Shown here in pieces: positions 32,901 through 42,529 of a stretch of 64,000 nt of DNA. Position numbers and translations under genes: made by a program. The stretch covers positions 1,612,001-1,676,000 of the forward strand of contig JAPEIS010000006.1 in the NCBI GenBank assembly GCA_029531795.1, read 5' to 3'. How positions within the stretch are numbered: the stretch's first letter is position 1; the number at the start of each line of letters is the position of its first letter. Below the pieces are notes generated by a model that did not search any database, had not been told where the DNA came from, and saw only the letters and a program-made list of their open reading frames with translations. Source of the stretch: Sclerotinia nivalis (Eukaryota; Ascomycota; Leotiomycetes; Helotiales; Sclerotiniaceae).

Positions 32901-33063
32901 CAGCAACATTCCAGCAACCAATCTTTATTTTGACTTTCTGTGACCGAGTATATTCGTGTCGTCGGGCATAGACAGCTTTCGAAAGGGAATGTGGACTCGA
33001 GGTCACAGGCACTTCGACTTCAACCGGTTCCTCATCCATCGAATTTCTTGAGCTCATGGCCAT
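29923..33063 (-). CDS. Inositol polyphosphate 5-phosphatase, OCRL/INPP5B-like
   Basis: Predicted to remove the 5-phosphate from phosphoinositides such as PI(4,5)P2 in membrane traffic. Single exon, 1046 residues, ATG at 33063. The IPPc catalytic domain (about 45-575) shows IGCWNVAACPG, GLQEVVELT, MGYLGNKGAV, FVNSHLASG (about 235), FWFGDLNFRLEG (about 286), FLPTYKYD, APSWCDRILF (about 443) and LSSDHKPLDAVF (about 554), all the expected metal and catalytic motifs. Acidic insertions interrupt the domain at about 315-400 and 460-530. An ASH-like segment follows (SRNITIANTSQVTSTFAFVD). The C-terminal 250 residues look like the RhoGAP-type domain of OCRL (LEIVAEVLIIFLRNLTDGII). The arrangement IPPc-ASH-RhoGAP is that of human OCRL/INPP5B, unlike yeast Sac1-containing synaptojanins. 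Confidence 0.9.
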   Translation of the reverse strand: MAMSSRNSMDEEPVEVEVPVTSSPHSLSKAVYARRHEYTRSQKVKIKIGCWNVAACPGTEKDLAGWFVQGKGIDKRLAGLKLANAIEKDESQANIESVNEQESRRNKRESTIPHGDEGIIAGGEDIGLYVLGLQEVVELTSAREYIGKVYSNNDPATTWRKSLLAALPEGYTLVVEQQLSGLLMFIFASPTVAPTISSVSTVSVGTGFMGYLGNKGAVTTRIVIGETTRLVFVNSHLASGTDKAHLDRRIWDVSQILQRTHFDPISRGGVLDDTQESIGDEDFAFWFGDLNFRLEGLPGDDIRRLLMLHTKGEYDIGAPSRKKIDNEINAGEGPIVIRPVDSDDESEEETRKSSSTFDPNDDSSTVTTLPDPDDFMQDPSQDPASLQATIDSLLPHDQLRHVQRARKAFHDGWREGPVTFLPTYKYDVGSMGIFDSSEKKRAPSWCDRILFRTRRDKLAFDAKINEEALARKKDEEMRAQGIDHAADDEDVLFSYDPDEDGEQNTTPSKSDDYDEYDEYDETEDTEAAPVITKDGFVDRITLDVYTSHQRVLSSDHKPLDAVFTLEYDAVVPELKSKVQQEVARDLDRAENESRPGVTIVVEHSQNAEESQRSDKPRKNSNDGNGVVDFGNIEFDHRTSRNITIANTSQVTSTFAFVDRPSVEGQEDRIAPPWLSVWFAGYSMDEDDRAVQNLKREITLEPGDAINVTLEVLVDDFSSVKSLNDGDVSLEDVLVLRVTDGRDHFVPIKGNWLQSCLGRSVDELIHVPEGGVRALLPRPRGEPGPPVNRGQEVTWSAPRELLKLTQVIDSLTDRVVADSNMLEGAMIPRDSPSWPFDERTWRFKGKSARDTLRGKVLTALDSDQSIFDVFPVDVPAAHRLEIVAEVLIIFLRNLTDGIIPKNLCEQIDAGMAARPGNALSDIEETKAWVLDVLSSLPHHNISFVFLTSTLSRVAGELAPIPKVRRSLDTAVRSGFDSVKRTLSWKGRAAPLPEDPAAVRRREVNRAFAEAFVGVVFRKNVPANQKDKRILEERRRDILEAFLKGLVP

Positions 33064-33969
33064 CTTTGAGTTTTTGTAATGTGTTTCGGAAATAACAGAC
33101 GAAGCAAAGTTTCATGATACAGGTAAGAAGAAGGTTTAACCCGGCATATTGGTTGTGCGCAGTCTATAATAATAATAAATTAAAATTCCCTTTTCCGTTT
33201 CCCTTTCCCTTTCTCCTTCCTTTTCCCGAGAGTTGTGCTCGAGCTTCTTCTTTTGCCCTCTTGTTCTTTCAAATGTCGGGGTAAATGACGTAGATAAGAA
33301 GTATAAGCTCACCGAAAGAACTTGTATTTCAAGAGAAGGACCGTGAGAATTTATAATCGGAGGACAATAATGTTCACCGTTTGCATTTTAAGGAAGGGAT
33401 AGATCAAGGGGAAAACAGAACATATATTGGTAAGTGAGAGAGAATACTAGGTTTTTTCGATCAGTGCATTATATTGGTGTTAAAGATAAAGTAAAATACT
33501 ATATTACGGAGTATGTACGGACCAACCTAAGTGCTGTAATTATGGTGTTGATGGGGCTGTTCTAGAAGTCAAAGGCCCCTGGTAATTTGGTTTTTAGTGT
33601 GTTCAGTCATAAATGTCAACTTCAAACATGGGATATTTCCGCATATCCCCCAGCGATCACGAGGCTGAAACCCTACATCCTTCATGACAATGCATCCCCC
33701 CTCATGATACATACATCAACGTCATCCACAACACAGTGTGCCATTTGTATGCATCACAGAGTCCAAATCGAAATCGAAATCGAAATCATATTCACTATCC
33801 CACACCACACTTGTTACGTCCGCGCATCATCTCTGTCGCATCAAATCTACGACTTCAACCACCCCACCAACAGACAATAAAGCTTCACATAAACGACCAT
33901 ATTTTTGACCTACAATCTACTCGTAGGATACCTCAAATATCCACTAGTCGCAGAAAGTAAGCCGTCAAA
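33064..33969. other. Divergent promoter region between the 5-phosphatase and dcp1
   Basis: 900 bp between two divergent starts. Contains an alternating TTTCCCTTTCC pyrimidine tract (33190-33230) and a CGAAAT hexamer repeat (about 33763-33788) upstream of dcp1. No gene is seen. Confidence 0.45.
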
Positions 33970-34656
33970 ATGACACCACGAAAGCCTCGTCAGCGTCAAA
34001 ATCATCCGGGACCTTCTCAGCTACATCAAGTTCAAGCCTCCGACTATGATACCGAGACTCCAATACCAGGTCCCGCACCTCCTACTCGTACGAACGAAGA
34101 ACTCAACCTATCAGTCCTCAGACGATATCACCCTTCAATCCAAAAGATCAAGTCACTTGCTGCATCCGCTACTATGTACATGTTCTCTCTAGAATCAAAA
34201 ACATGGGAGAAACTTCCTATCGAAGGTACATTATTTGTATGCGAGCTTTTACCCTCGCCAACAACTGGCGCCGAAGATTACTGCATTGTAGTACTCAATC
34301 GCAAAGGTCTTAACAACGTAATATACAATCTCAGCGAGATGAACAACGTGGAGATTACCGGTGAGTATCTGTATTGGACGGTTGAAAAGTCGGAGACGGT
34401 TGGAGGTACTCCAGTAGCGAAGGCTTTTGGCATCTTTATTCACGATGACGAGACGAGTACAAGAGTCGTGAATCAATCGGAAATTCTCAACAATTGGAAG
34501 AAGACGCAGGCCACGATGAATGATGTGCAAGCGTTGGAGAACAAGGTGGAGAACTATGGAGATAGGGGATTCGAGGGACCTCACGAAGCGGAGAGTGCGA
34601 CTGAAGCACAAGGAGGGAGGAGATTGAGCATAACAGATTTATTTGGTGGTCGTTGA
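33970..34656 (+). CDS. dcp1: mRNA-decapping enzyme subunit 1
   Basis: Dcp1 activates the Dcp2 catalytic subunit that removes the 5' cap of mRNA in cytoplasmic P-bodies. Single exon, 228 residues. After a basic, Pro-rich N-terminal extension (about 1-40) an EVH1-like domain begins with NLSVLRRYHPSIQKIKSLAA, then ATMYMFSLESKTWEKLPIEG and TLFVCELLPS, the signature of the family, and continues through CIVVLNRKGLNNVIYNLSE. The C-terminal region ends with a short motif (LSITDLFGGR) of the kind found at Dcp1 C-termini. Length fits fungal Dcp1 proteins. The start at 33970 is preceded by an in-frame non-ATG region and has context aaaATGAC. Confidence 0.88.
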   Translation: MTPRKPRQRQNHPGPSQLHQVQASDYDTETPIPGPAPPTRTNEELNLSVLRRYHPSIQKIKSLAASATMYMFSLESKTWEKLPIEGTLFVCELLPSPTTGAEDYCIVVLNRKGLNNVIYNLSEMNNVEITGEYLYWTVEKSETVGGTPVAKAFGIFIHDDETSTRVVNQSEILNNWKKTQATMNDVQALENKVENYGDRGFEGPHEAESATEAQGGRRLSITDLFGGR

Positions 34657-36438
34657 ATAATGTCAGCAAAATGATGGATGATGAGAAAGATGCTATGGAT
34701 TACATGAAGAAACGGTTGATTACCGAGGAACAAGTGTGATATTTCACCCATTCATACCCAAAGGGAAGCTCCAAATGATCTCGCAAAGGATCATTGAGTT
34801 TTATATGGTGTGTTGCTCCATGGCTGGTATCAAATATTGATAGTGCCGCCAAGCCGTGTGAAGGGATCTGTAAAGGCTCGCATTGGGTTGAAGTGCAGGG
34901 AATAGTGGCCAATGTAGAATGCCAGGTCTGAGGAGGAGCATCCGCGCAAAAGGTTCTGTACACGTTTGTAGAAACCACAAATAAATACAAGCTTACAATG
35001 AGGTCAGTGACCTTTTAAAGAGTACTTCGAATCTCTCTATTTCTTTGCGAGAGGAATAATCTTCCGGCAAGAGATCTTCCTTTCTGGTAGAAATGTGATC
35101 TTTTATACAAATTCTTCAAACTTCCGTTTTCTCTCCTTAACAATGACACAGATATAACAGATGGGCTCATATACTGACAGTCGTCGCTTATATCCATGGC
35201 CATAGTAAGTAACATTCGGATGATCCTCATGGGGTTATTATTCCCTTAGCTTCTTACTGAGCGGTGTTACACATATACATTAAGCAAAATACAAAATCAA
35301 TAAATGCAATGGCATATCTCTTGTTGGCGGAGAAAATCTTCCAGATATATCATACTATCAGTCCTATTTGCTGGCTTTAGGTACAAGTACGTAACTAACT
35401 CCAGATCAATGTCATCATATCATTTACTAGCAACATTGCCCTGGAGCCTAAGCCCGCATTAGCAATGTGCCCTGTCTCTAATCGAGGCCGTATGCTCCAT
35501 GTGCAAAGTTCATTCATCTACAGTATTCAACCATAATCTACATCACCTCGCACAACGTAATGGAACCCGCCGCTGGGTCTCCAAACTAGAGCTCTCGATT
35601 ATACATACCTCTTCCAGAGCAGCAGCACTTACTCCTTCCATCATGTTAGCACAGGAGAAAGAAAGGCTTATATTATATCGCTACTTCCACCTTACACCTT
35701 ACTACATATACCACACAATCTCACGTATATTATGCTCAATACTGCCATCCTCTTACAAACGAATTGGATTTCATGATGTGAGTGAGCCAGGTGCTAACTT
35801 GGAAGCAGTTATGACTTATGTCGTCACCCATTGTTGCAGCAAAAAGTCTTCCGTGAAATGTGGGTTTACATGTCTATCGTCTGCATAGAAGTGGCGGGCG
35901 TAAGATTCCGTACAGAGGGAGTATCCGCTCTCGTTGATATTACGTCACGGTGGGATGTGTAGGATTTTACCAATGTGTCAATATTTATTCACAGCGTGGT
36001 GGGAGCCTTTTCGTGGCGGGATACTCACAGGAAGCTTTTGAAAAGTTGATGGGAGGTAGAAACATTATTAAAACGGGGAGGGGCGCTCGGCAATGATTGC
36101 ATTTCATTTGTAGTTCAGAAGCACGATGGTATATATATATATAGGAAACGGAGTGATGCACGTGTACGGGGTGAATGGCACAGAACAAAAGGGAGATTTT
36201 GAAGAAGTAGGTCGTTTGAGAAGATCTATAAATCTATGTAATTTCAGATTAGATTTTAGTAGCTATCTTTACGAGTAAAGCTTTGCGTTAAATTCGGACT
36301 GCATAATATTGCTAGTCACTTGATAGTCACTCATATATAAGAATTTTGCATACGAAACTGATCACATCTTCAGTGAAAGGAATTTCGTTATTATTACAAT
36401 CATTAATGTCCCCCATCCCTAATTACAAAGGTCACCCA
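34657..36438. other. Gene-poor spacer
   Basis: 1.8 kb between the dcp1 stop and the phosphatase-like gene stop (convergent). A 96-codon minus-strand frame (34700-34990) and a 129-codon plus frame (35499-35888) have no recognisable features and no flanking exons. A short (AT)n tract lies near 36129-36143. Confidence 0.4.
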
Positions 36439-37800
36439 TCAATATATACTAAAAATATCCGTCCCATTATTATAATCCACACCACAAACATCAACAAAAG
36501 AGCCCACGACCTCCGCTCTCTCACTCAACCAATCCTGAATATCTTCTTCCTTGCAACTTGTTCCTGGTCCCCCAGTACATGATACCAAATCCTGAGGACT
36601 GTTGTTCACAAGAACTCTGTAATATATTCCGGCATCATAACCAAAGCTATCACATTCCATCTTCTCAATAGCGATGTTTGTCAAAAATGGAAGGATGGCG
36701 CTGGATTTCCAGGCGCGGCCGTAGTTGATGGTGTTCAATGGCATAGTACCATTGATGTTATTTGCCCCCGAATATGCGGAGTTGTTGAAGAGACCCATGG
36801 CAACAATAACTGTTGGTGGAAGTTCTCGGTGGGTGAATGAGATATAAAGATCTTGGTCGGTGGTTGCATTTGATGCGTTGTTTTGCTCGGTCATCAACGT
36901 GTTGAATGTGGCATTGACCCAAGGGAAACCAATTGCACCCGAAGCATCATTTCCATAGCCAGTATTATAGAAATATTGGATATCGTTGGCATATTCAAAT
37001 CCGAGCCAATCGGTTGGTGAAAGTACGGAAAGATCGCAGAAGGGAGATGAGCCGCGGATGACAGTCTCGTAACCGCAAAGGAGGGACATTCCATAAACGT
37101 CATCAGCAGTGAAGTTAAAGGCTGGAGCCAGACTGTTGAAACGTGCGGTTATAGGCTTGGCATAAATCTCTTGGAATTGGCTGGACTGTTCGTTTCCACC
37201 GGAGGAGCTGTATGCCGGACATGCCTTGTATGGAGTTAAAGAATTCGCACTATCGTTCTTTCCTTCATATATCTGAATGATCTCGATGTCAGAAGCATCA
37301 TCTGCGAGTCCGTTGGAGAATGACTGCGCGGTCTTCACAGTTCTCTCTGCCGTGGATGTCCATATTTTATTCGGTGTTCTCAAGCTTTGATATCTCTGCG
37401 CAATGTCCACGCCCAAGTTTGTAGCCTCCAGTTTGCCCGACCTCGTCAACATTTCTATTTCTGGGTCGGTGATAGGAGCTTGCCATGTGGAAAGGAATGA
37501 AAGGCTTGGAATGCTCGCCCAGTTCACTGATGTGTTTGCTAGCTTTTGCACGAAAGGCTCGATGTATTCTTCGTAGTCGAAGTCATTGGCATAAATTGCG
37601 GCATGGCGGACGAGATATGCAGCTCGAGTCACATTGCACCCTTGAGGAGGAGCAGGGTCGGTTTGTGGATCTTGAGGATCGAATGGTGGTGCGGTTCCAG
37701 CCAGATGCTCTAATGGATCAAAAGAATAGGAGTTTGGAGAATGAGAGACTACATTAGTAGCTTGAAGAGCGAGTGTGAGGAGCACGGTTGAGGAACGCAT
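36439..37800 (-). CDS. Secreted histidine acid phosphatase (phytase) family protein with altered motifs
   Basis: Branch-2 histidine phosphatases hydrolyse phosphomonoesters such as phytate outside the cell. Single exon, 453 residues. The signal peptide is MRSSTVLLTLALQATNVVSH. The N-terminal catalytic region reads AAYLVRHAAIYANDFDYEEY; R65 and H66 align with the RHGxRxP motif but the Gly, second Arg and Pro are replaced (RHAAIYA). The C-terminal acid motif is FTHRELPPTVIVAMGLFNNS (H324, E326), in place of the usual HD. TSTAERTVKTAQSF (about 149-162) matches the conserved second arginine region. There are at least ten N-glycosylation sequons and several cysteines. The family is secure; catalytic competence and substrate are uncertain. 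Confidence 0.85.
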   Translation of the reverse strand: MRSSTVLLTLALQATNVVSHSPNSYSFDPLEHLAGTAPPFDPQDPQTDPAPPQGCNVTRAAYLVRHAAIYANDFDYEEYIEPFVQKLANTSVNWASIPSLSFLSTWQAPITDPEIEMLTRSGKLEATNLGVDIAQRYQSLRTPNKIWTSTAERTVKTAQSFSNGLADDASDIEIIQIYEGKNDSANSLTPYKACPAYSSSGGNEQSSQFQEIYAKPITARFNSLAPAFNFTADDVYGMSLLCGYETVIRGSSPFCDLSVLSPTDWLGFEYANDIQYFYNTGYGNDASGAIGFPWVNATFNTLMTEQNNASNATTDQDLYISFTHRELPPTVIVAMGLFNNSAYSGANNINGTMPLNTINYGRAWKSSAILPFLTNIAIEKMECDSFGYDAGIYYRVLVNNSPQDLVSCTGGPGTSCKEEDIQDWLSERAEVVGSFVDVCGVDYNNGTDIFSIY

Positions 37801-38290
37801 CTTGAGATAGATGAGAGGGAAACAGAGATAGGAGATGAAGGAGAAAAAACAAGCCCTACCGGTCCTGGTACCTTGCCTTATATTCTTGTTCCTGAAAGAT
37901 CTTCACCGCAAAGTTCATCATCATAATGATTTGATTCCCACTCGAGTACCAACTAAACCAAGGCACAGCAGGGTACCACAACGATGTGGGCACAGTCGGC
38001 AGCTCAAGGGCTTGTTTTCACCATTTTTGCTGTCCGTGGTTGAGCTTGATGTCAGCCAAGATGTTTATATTGGTCTAAATTTCTGCTCATCAGCCATATT
38101 GTGGCTTTAGTATCCACACAAGGTACGAAAAAGCAGATCGAAATTTTGTTGTAGAAAATTATATGCTCGTACGCACATAATTAAAGATATGATATTTCGA
38201 GTTTTTTTCTCATTTTCTCATGAAGATTGTCTTCTGAAATTTAATCTTTACATATGTGTTTTATTTGTATGTACACTACACACCATATCA
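37801..38290. other. Spacer upstream of the phosphatase-like gene
   Basis: 490 bp holding the promoter of the phosphatase-like gene and the 3' end of the P-loop gene. Both genes are on the minus strand. No other feature is seen. Confidence 0.4.
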
Positions 38291-39364
38291 TCAAGTCTTC
38301 AGCAGCAATTCTTCCAAATCCAGCCACTTCCGAACTAAAACCACTAGCTCTTTTCGAAATGCGGATGCTCCCAGCCACGTTTCCCGGGAGTTTGGTAGTA
38401 TGGATGATAAACAGTGTGGAAGGAACCAACGATTGAACGTATCGTGGATCCTGGTAAGACCGGAAAACTCGCCAATTGTGGGGAGGTCTGGCCTGTTCCT
38501 CGACTGCCAAACATTCCATTCTTTGTAGGCCAGCATAATGAGCGTGGCTAGGGTCGACAGGAAGATGAATTGAAGGATTAGAAAAATGTAGTTGAGGAAG
38601 GCTCGGATCCTTGAAGACCAACTGGAGTTGATACTTGCGATGACTTGTTTTATTGCATCGGTTTGGGTTTGTGATCTTTTCCGGCGACCAGAAGGCGATT
38701 GTAGTGCCTCATGAGTATCATGCCACACCTCGTTTGATTCGTCGTCTGGATTTGATTCGTCGTCTAAGCCTTCCACCTGGTCCGCCGCTGTCAATATGTT
38801 CATGAAAATATCCTCCAAGTACACTCCCGGATATAGTTCAAAGTGGTTGCATCTTCCATTCGGCCATTGCATAGCCGCGATCGAATCATCCCACCATGTC
38901 AATCTGTGGGCAATCAATCCCTCTTCCTCTCCCATCTGATCCCATCTGACTCTATACTCCTCCCTACAATCGTCGGTTGGATAAACGCTACTGAATGCCA
39001 AGTTACTTGCAACTAGGAATTCTCCCACCCATCTTGGACCTCCAAGTAACAAAACACCTGGCTGTCCTGCAGCATCGGCAATGGTTTGCAGATAATCTGC
39101 TTTATAATCATTTGTGAAATCCAGTCCTTGAGGGATGAGTGAAAAGTCTATCACATGCAACCATTCGAATTCGCGATTAGCTTTCGCGGCAAGATGTGTC
39201 TTGCCAATGGCGGAGAACCCCAGGATAATTTTCGCTCGTTGCACTTTGCCCTCGAATCGCAAGACTTCTTGTTGTCTTGATCGAAAGTTCAGAGGTGAAG
39301 GCTCGGCCGACGGGTGAGAATATCTTGATACACTGGATGTAGGTGTTGTTGTTATTCTCGCCAT
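38291..39364 (-). CDS. P-loop NTPase-like protein with a single C-terminal membrane segment
   Basis: Single exon, 357 residues from the ATG at 39364. A nucleotide-binding P-loop is present at residues 49-56 (ILGFSAIGKTHLA). After it come an acidic strand (HVIDFSLIPQG), a second hydrophobic strand (GVLLLGGPRWV) and CREEYRVRWDQMGEEEGLIA, a basic/acidic helix. The order (P-loop, then [VI]-D-F/S, then a strand, then YxxRxxxMG) resembles small kinase/ATPase proteins known from phages and bacteria, but I cannot name a family with confidence. A disordered acidic/basic linker (about 205-240) leads to one membrane segment (residues about 256-280, FLNYIFLILQFIFLSTLATL). About 77 hydrophilic residues follow. 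The topology suggests a tail-proximal membrane anchor. Function unknown. Confidence 0.75.
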   Translation of the reverse strand: MARITTTPTSSVSRYSHPSAEPSPLNFRSRQQEVLRFEGKVQRAKIILGFSAIGKTHLAAKANREFEWLHVIDFSLIPQGLDFTNDYKADYLQTIADAAGQPGVLLLGGPRWVGEFLVASNLAFSSVYPTDDCREEYRVRWDQMGEEEGLIAHRLTWWDDSIAAMQWPNGRCNHFELYPGVYLEDIFMNILTAADQVEGLDDESNPDDESNEVWHDTHEALQSPSGRRKRSQTQTDAIKQVIASINSSWSSRIRAFLNYIFLILQFIFLSTLATLIMLAYKEWNVWQSRNRPDLPTIGEFSGLTRIHDTFNRWFLPHCLSSILPNSRETWLGASAFRKELVVLVRKWLDLEELLLKT

Positions 39365-42199
39365 CCGGACTTGATTGATGCGATACAACGATTTTGCGAA
39401 GGTAGAGTCATGTTTGATGGATTGTGTGGATGAGGGAATTTCATGTAGTCCATATTCTGATTGCGAGTGTTCTTTTCCGTGAATATCTTCGATGGTTTGG
39501 GTAGTAAAAAACTATTGCTCTCATCAATGTTTGTCCCAGGGATTGTGAATGTTGATGCAAATGGTCATTTTCCTGGATTGAAACCTTTGAAAACAAGCTC
39601 TCATGACAAGATGATTGTTTTCGAACAATCGGTCATGTCTCACATTTTCTGAAAGAATGTCTTGGCAACATTCCGAAAGCGTCGCTTAATTAGGGGATTC
39701 GAAGGCAACTTCTCAATACCTCAGCAGTGTTCTTCATTCAACAATAAGACTAAATCATGGCCAAGATAAATTGTTCACTACTCAGCGATTCTTTCAAATC
39801 ATCAAGCTAGTTTCTCTGGGGATTTATGCGCTGTTATCTTGCCACCGAAGTTTCGTACTGTTGTGAAATGCACTACCACTCAAATCACAATGCATACATG
39901 CACGACGCATTAATATTTCTAAGCAGTGAGGAACGTCGAGCGAAAGTTATCTAGTCTGAGTTACTGCTTCTAAATTCCCTAGTGCATATCTGCAAGTGAG
40001 ATTGTACGATGACCTTTCATATCTGCAAGTAAGCATCACCATTTCCAATAGAACAGATTGAGGTTCAGCATTCAAAGGACCTCTTTCTTTGAATCAATTT
40101 GAAACATCGAATTTGTTGTGATTACCAAGTTTTTATGGAATTTTAATCCCATGAGTAATTGTTTGAAACGTCAAGGGTATGCTCAAAGAGATTCGGCCTT
40201 GCGAGTGTTGAAAGCCTAGAGTCTGGATTACAGTCTCGACTATTGAGAACTGCGGTGAGTATTGCCGTACTACCATCTTATTGACACATCCCCAAGTACA
40301 ATCTGCGAGATGTGAGTCCAACTATCTGTTTTATCCTTTATTGGTTACCGGCCCAACCTTTTGCCTTAGCTTAGCAGCTGCGCACATAAGCTTAAATCTG
40401 AAGATTTGGAATTATCTTGTTGTATGGGCCCCGAGTAAGGCTGCATGCTTGGTAAGCGCATAGCTTGAGGTACTTCATTTGTTTGTTACCACCTCCTAAA
40501 CTGGAATGTGGTAGTGAGCAAATCGGTGTCCAGAATTGCATGCGCCCATTCTGTGGTTCGCGGAGTTAAGCACGGGTTTGCATATGTATCCACGTTTTAG
40601 GCATAATGCTCCTGGTCTCGAGATCTTCAAGCTCATTCTGGGATACAAAAATTTGCCGTCTGAAAACTGAGTGCAGCCAAGCATCGTTTAGCATTCGAGG
40701 AGTACGTGTAGTATTCACGACTGTTTGCGGTCAATGAAGCTATCAACACGATATAAAAAATGTTCCCTTAGACCACCTCACAAGTCAGTGACCCGAGTCA
40801 AGTTAATATAATAACAGGTCTCCTCTTTCCACGACCACTCGCCGGAGTCGCAATCTACGATTCCCCGCTCCACCGGAGGGGGCGCCTCGCTTCGTACCCA
40901 TCCTACCGCGCGCCGCGCCGCGGGAGCCGCATGCTGCCTATCCACCGCCTTACTTATCAATCCTTGCCTTCTCACCCCCATGCGCCTTCGCCACAGTCAA
41001 ACACGAGTTTACCACGCATCTCACCTTGCACTTGGCCGAAAACCAAGAAACATACAAGAAATGCCCGTTCCCCACGACTCATTGGCCCCCAATAAATCAG
41101 GTACCAGAAATCCTCTCTCTCATCCTTCCAGAAGACAGGTTGCAAAGATTTTCTTGCTCGGCGTAGTTTCCCATTTTGTCAATTTTCTAGAATTTATCTC
41201 CATTTGGGTAATATCTATATTAATACTCTTCTTCTATTTCTATTTCTAGTAAACACAACGTTCTGTAATACCATTAGTTCTCGACGTTGAGATGTCGTAA
41301 TATTGGAAGATGAAAAGAGACAATCGGAGGGGGTGGTGAAGCATGCAGTGGATGGATGGAAGAGAGGAAGAGAATGATTGGAGAATGAGTCAGTTATTTA
41401 GGTAGAGTTGATGAGTTAAGCTTTGGGATTGGTAGTTATGTTCCGATGTTTCTGATGGCGAATGCGAGGCCAATGCCGATCGATTCGGACGTCGGGTGGA
41501 AATGTGGGTGGGAACTCCTGGGATCGAGTTGAGTTTCTTGATTCGAATGATCCTTTGAAAATATGAATGGGGAGTGTGAATCATTCTTATTGGTTGGTCT
41601 CTAGATGAACAGCTGTCGGTATTATTACTTTTACTTCCTTTCTAGTGGTGCTGTAGGAAGTAACGAAGATAGAAGATAGAAGCTTGGAGCTTTTGATTCG
41701 AGACATATACGATGAAAGTTAGAAACAGAACAGTCGCATTGTATATCTAAAACGTTGTGAAAGCCTATAGTCCGTCCAATCATATCCCAATCCATCAAAT
41801 TGTAAAACCTTGTCGCCGTTAAAGTGCCCCAGCCAGTTCGCACTGGTAATCTATAAATCTAAAACCGAAAAACCTTAACATAATGCATCCCTCATCTGTT
41901 GTAGTAATTGACCAATCTCTAGTTCCCAGTATGTCGACCAGAAACACTAATGATACAAATCTACACCATACCTCATGTAGAATCCCAATGCCAAAACCAT
42001 GCCAGTTCCAAAAGAATCCCAAGCCTAAAACCCCAAGCCCCTAAAGTCCATTCCCAAGAAGATAACCATGCCCAAAACAAGTATGGATTGATTAACCGAT
42101 AACGTGTTGTACATTGCCAGACTCGGATCGAGTGCTTGTGAGTTTAAAATCCGTGTCACAGCTCCAGTAACCTGCGAGAAACTTGTCAAAAGATCCGTG
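39365..42199. other. Gene-poor spacer
   Basis: 2.8 kb without a credible gene. Open frames are all under 100 codons. A GC-rich island (about 40830-40945) stands out against the AT-rich background. Nothing else is supported. Confidence 0.45.
40830..40945. other. GC-rich island of unknown nature
   Basis: About 115 bp of high GC (for example CTCCACCGGAGGGGGCGCC and CCGCGCGCCGCGCCGCGGG) inside a long AT-rich tract. It contains a CCGCG/CGCGG palindrome. No coding frame, tRNA or rRNA helix was recognised in it. Confidence 0.4.
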
Positions 42200-42358
42200 C
42201 TAGTAAGATGATGAATGCGCATTGCAAATGTATCCGACGAGTAATGTTCTTTCTTCAACATTATGACCCGGTACTCCGTATGCGGGACACATGTCTGTCG
42301 CGTGGGTGTAGTAGATACATCTGCAAACAGAATGACGTTCGACGAGGACGTAGCACAT
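42200..42358 (-). CDS. Possible small Cys/His-rich protein (about 52 residues)
   Basis: From the ATG at 42358 the minus strand encodes MCYVLVERHSVCRCIYYTHA followed by TDMCPAYGVPGHNVEERTLL and VGYICNAHSSSY. The spacing C-x-C-x5-H, then C and later C-x2-H, looks like a small zinc-binding protein. I recall similar 'CYVLVE...VC.C.YY.H...C' openings in short fungal proteins, but cannot cite one. The same frame is open upstream to an ATG at 42529 (109 residues in total), so the start is uncertain; the upstream part is unlike the core and may be 5' UTR. No intron is needed. Confidence 0.45.
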   Translation of the reverse strand: MCYVLVERHSVCRCIYYTHATDMCPAYGVPGHNVEERTLLVGYICNAHSSSY

Positions 42359-42529
42359 GATCTTAGATTCGCGTGGCTTGACGATAGTTGTGATATGGAG
42401 GCGGGGTAGGTGAAGGATTTGGTGATATGCAATGGCGTTACTCGTCGGATTGTTAGAGATGATCAAGATACGAGGCCTGGAGAAGACAGTGAGGAGCGTA
42501 TGATCTGCGAGTTGTAGGGGAGAAGACAT

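Noticed and set aside
34700..34990. 96-codon minus-strand frame downstream of dcp1
   Set aside because: Starts and ends abruptly, shows no domain or signal peptide, and has no usable flanking exon; it likely overlaps the dcp1 3' region.
35499..35888. 129-codon plus-strand frame
   Set aside because: Residue composition is like translated non-coding DNA and no motif, exon partner or homology was recognised.
40521..40640. Possible 5S rRNA (agttaagcac-like word)
   Set aside because: Only one short word resembles 5S rRNA; the remaining conserved boxes and the closing helix are missing.
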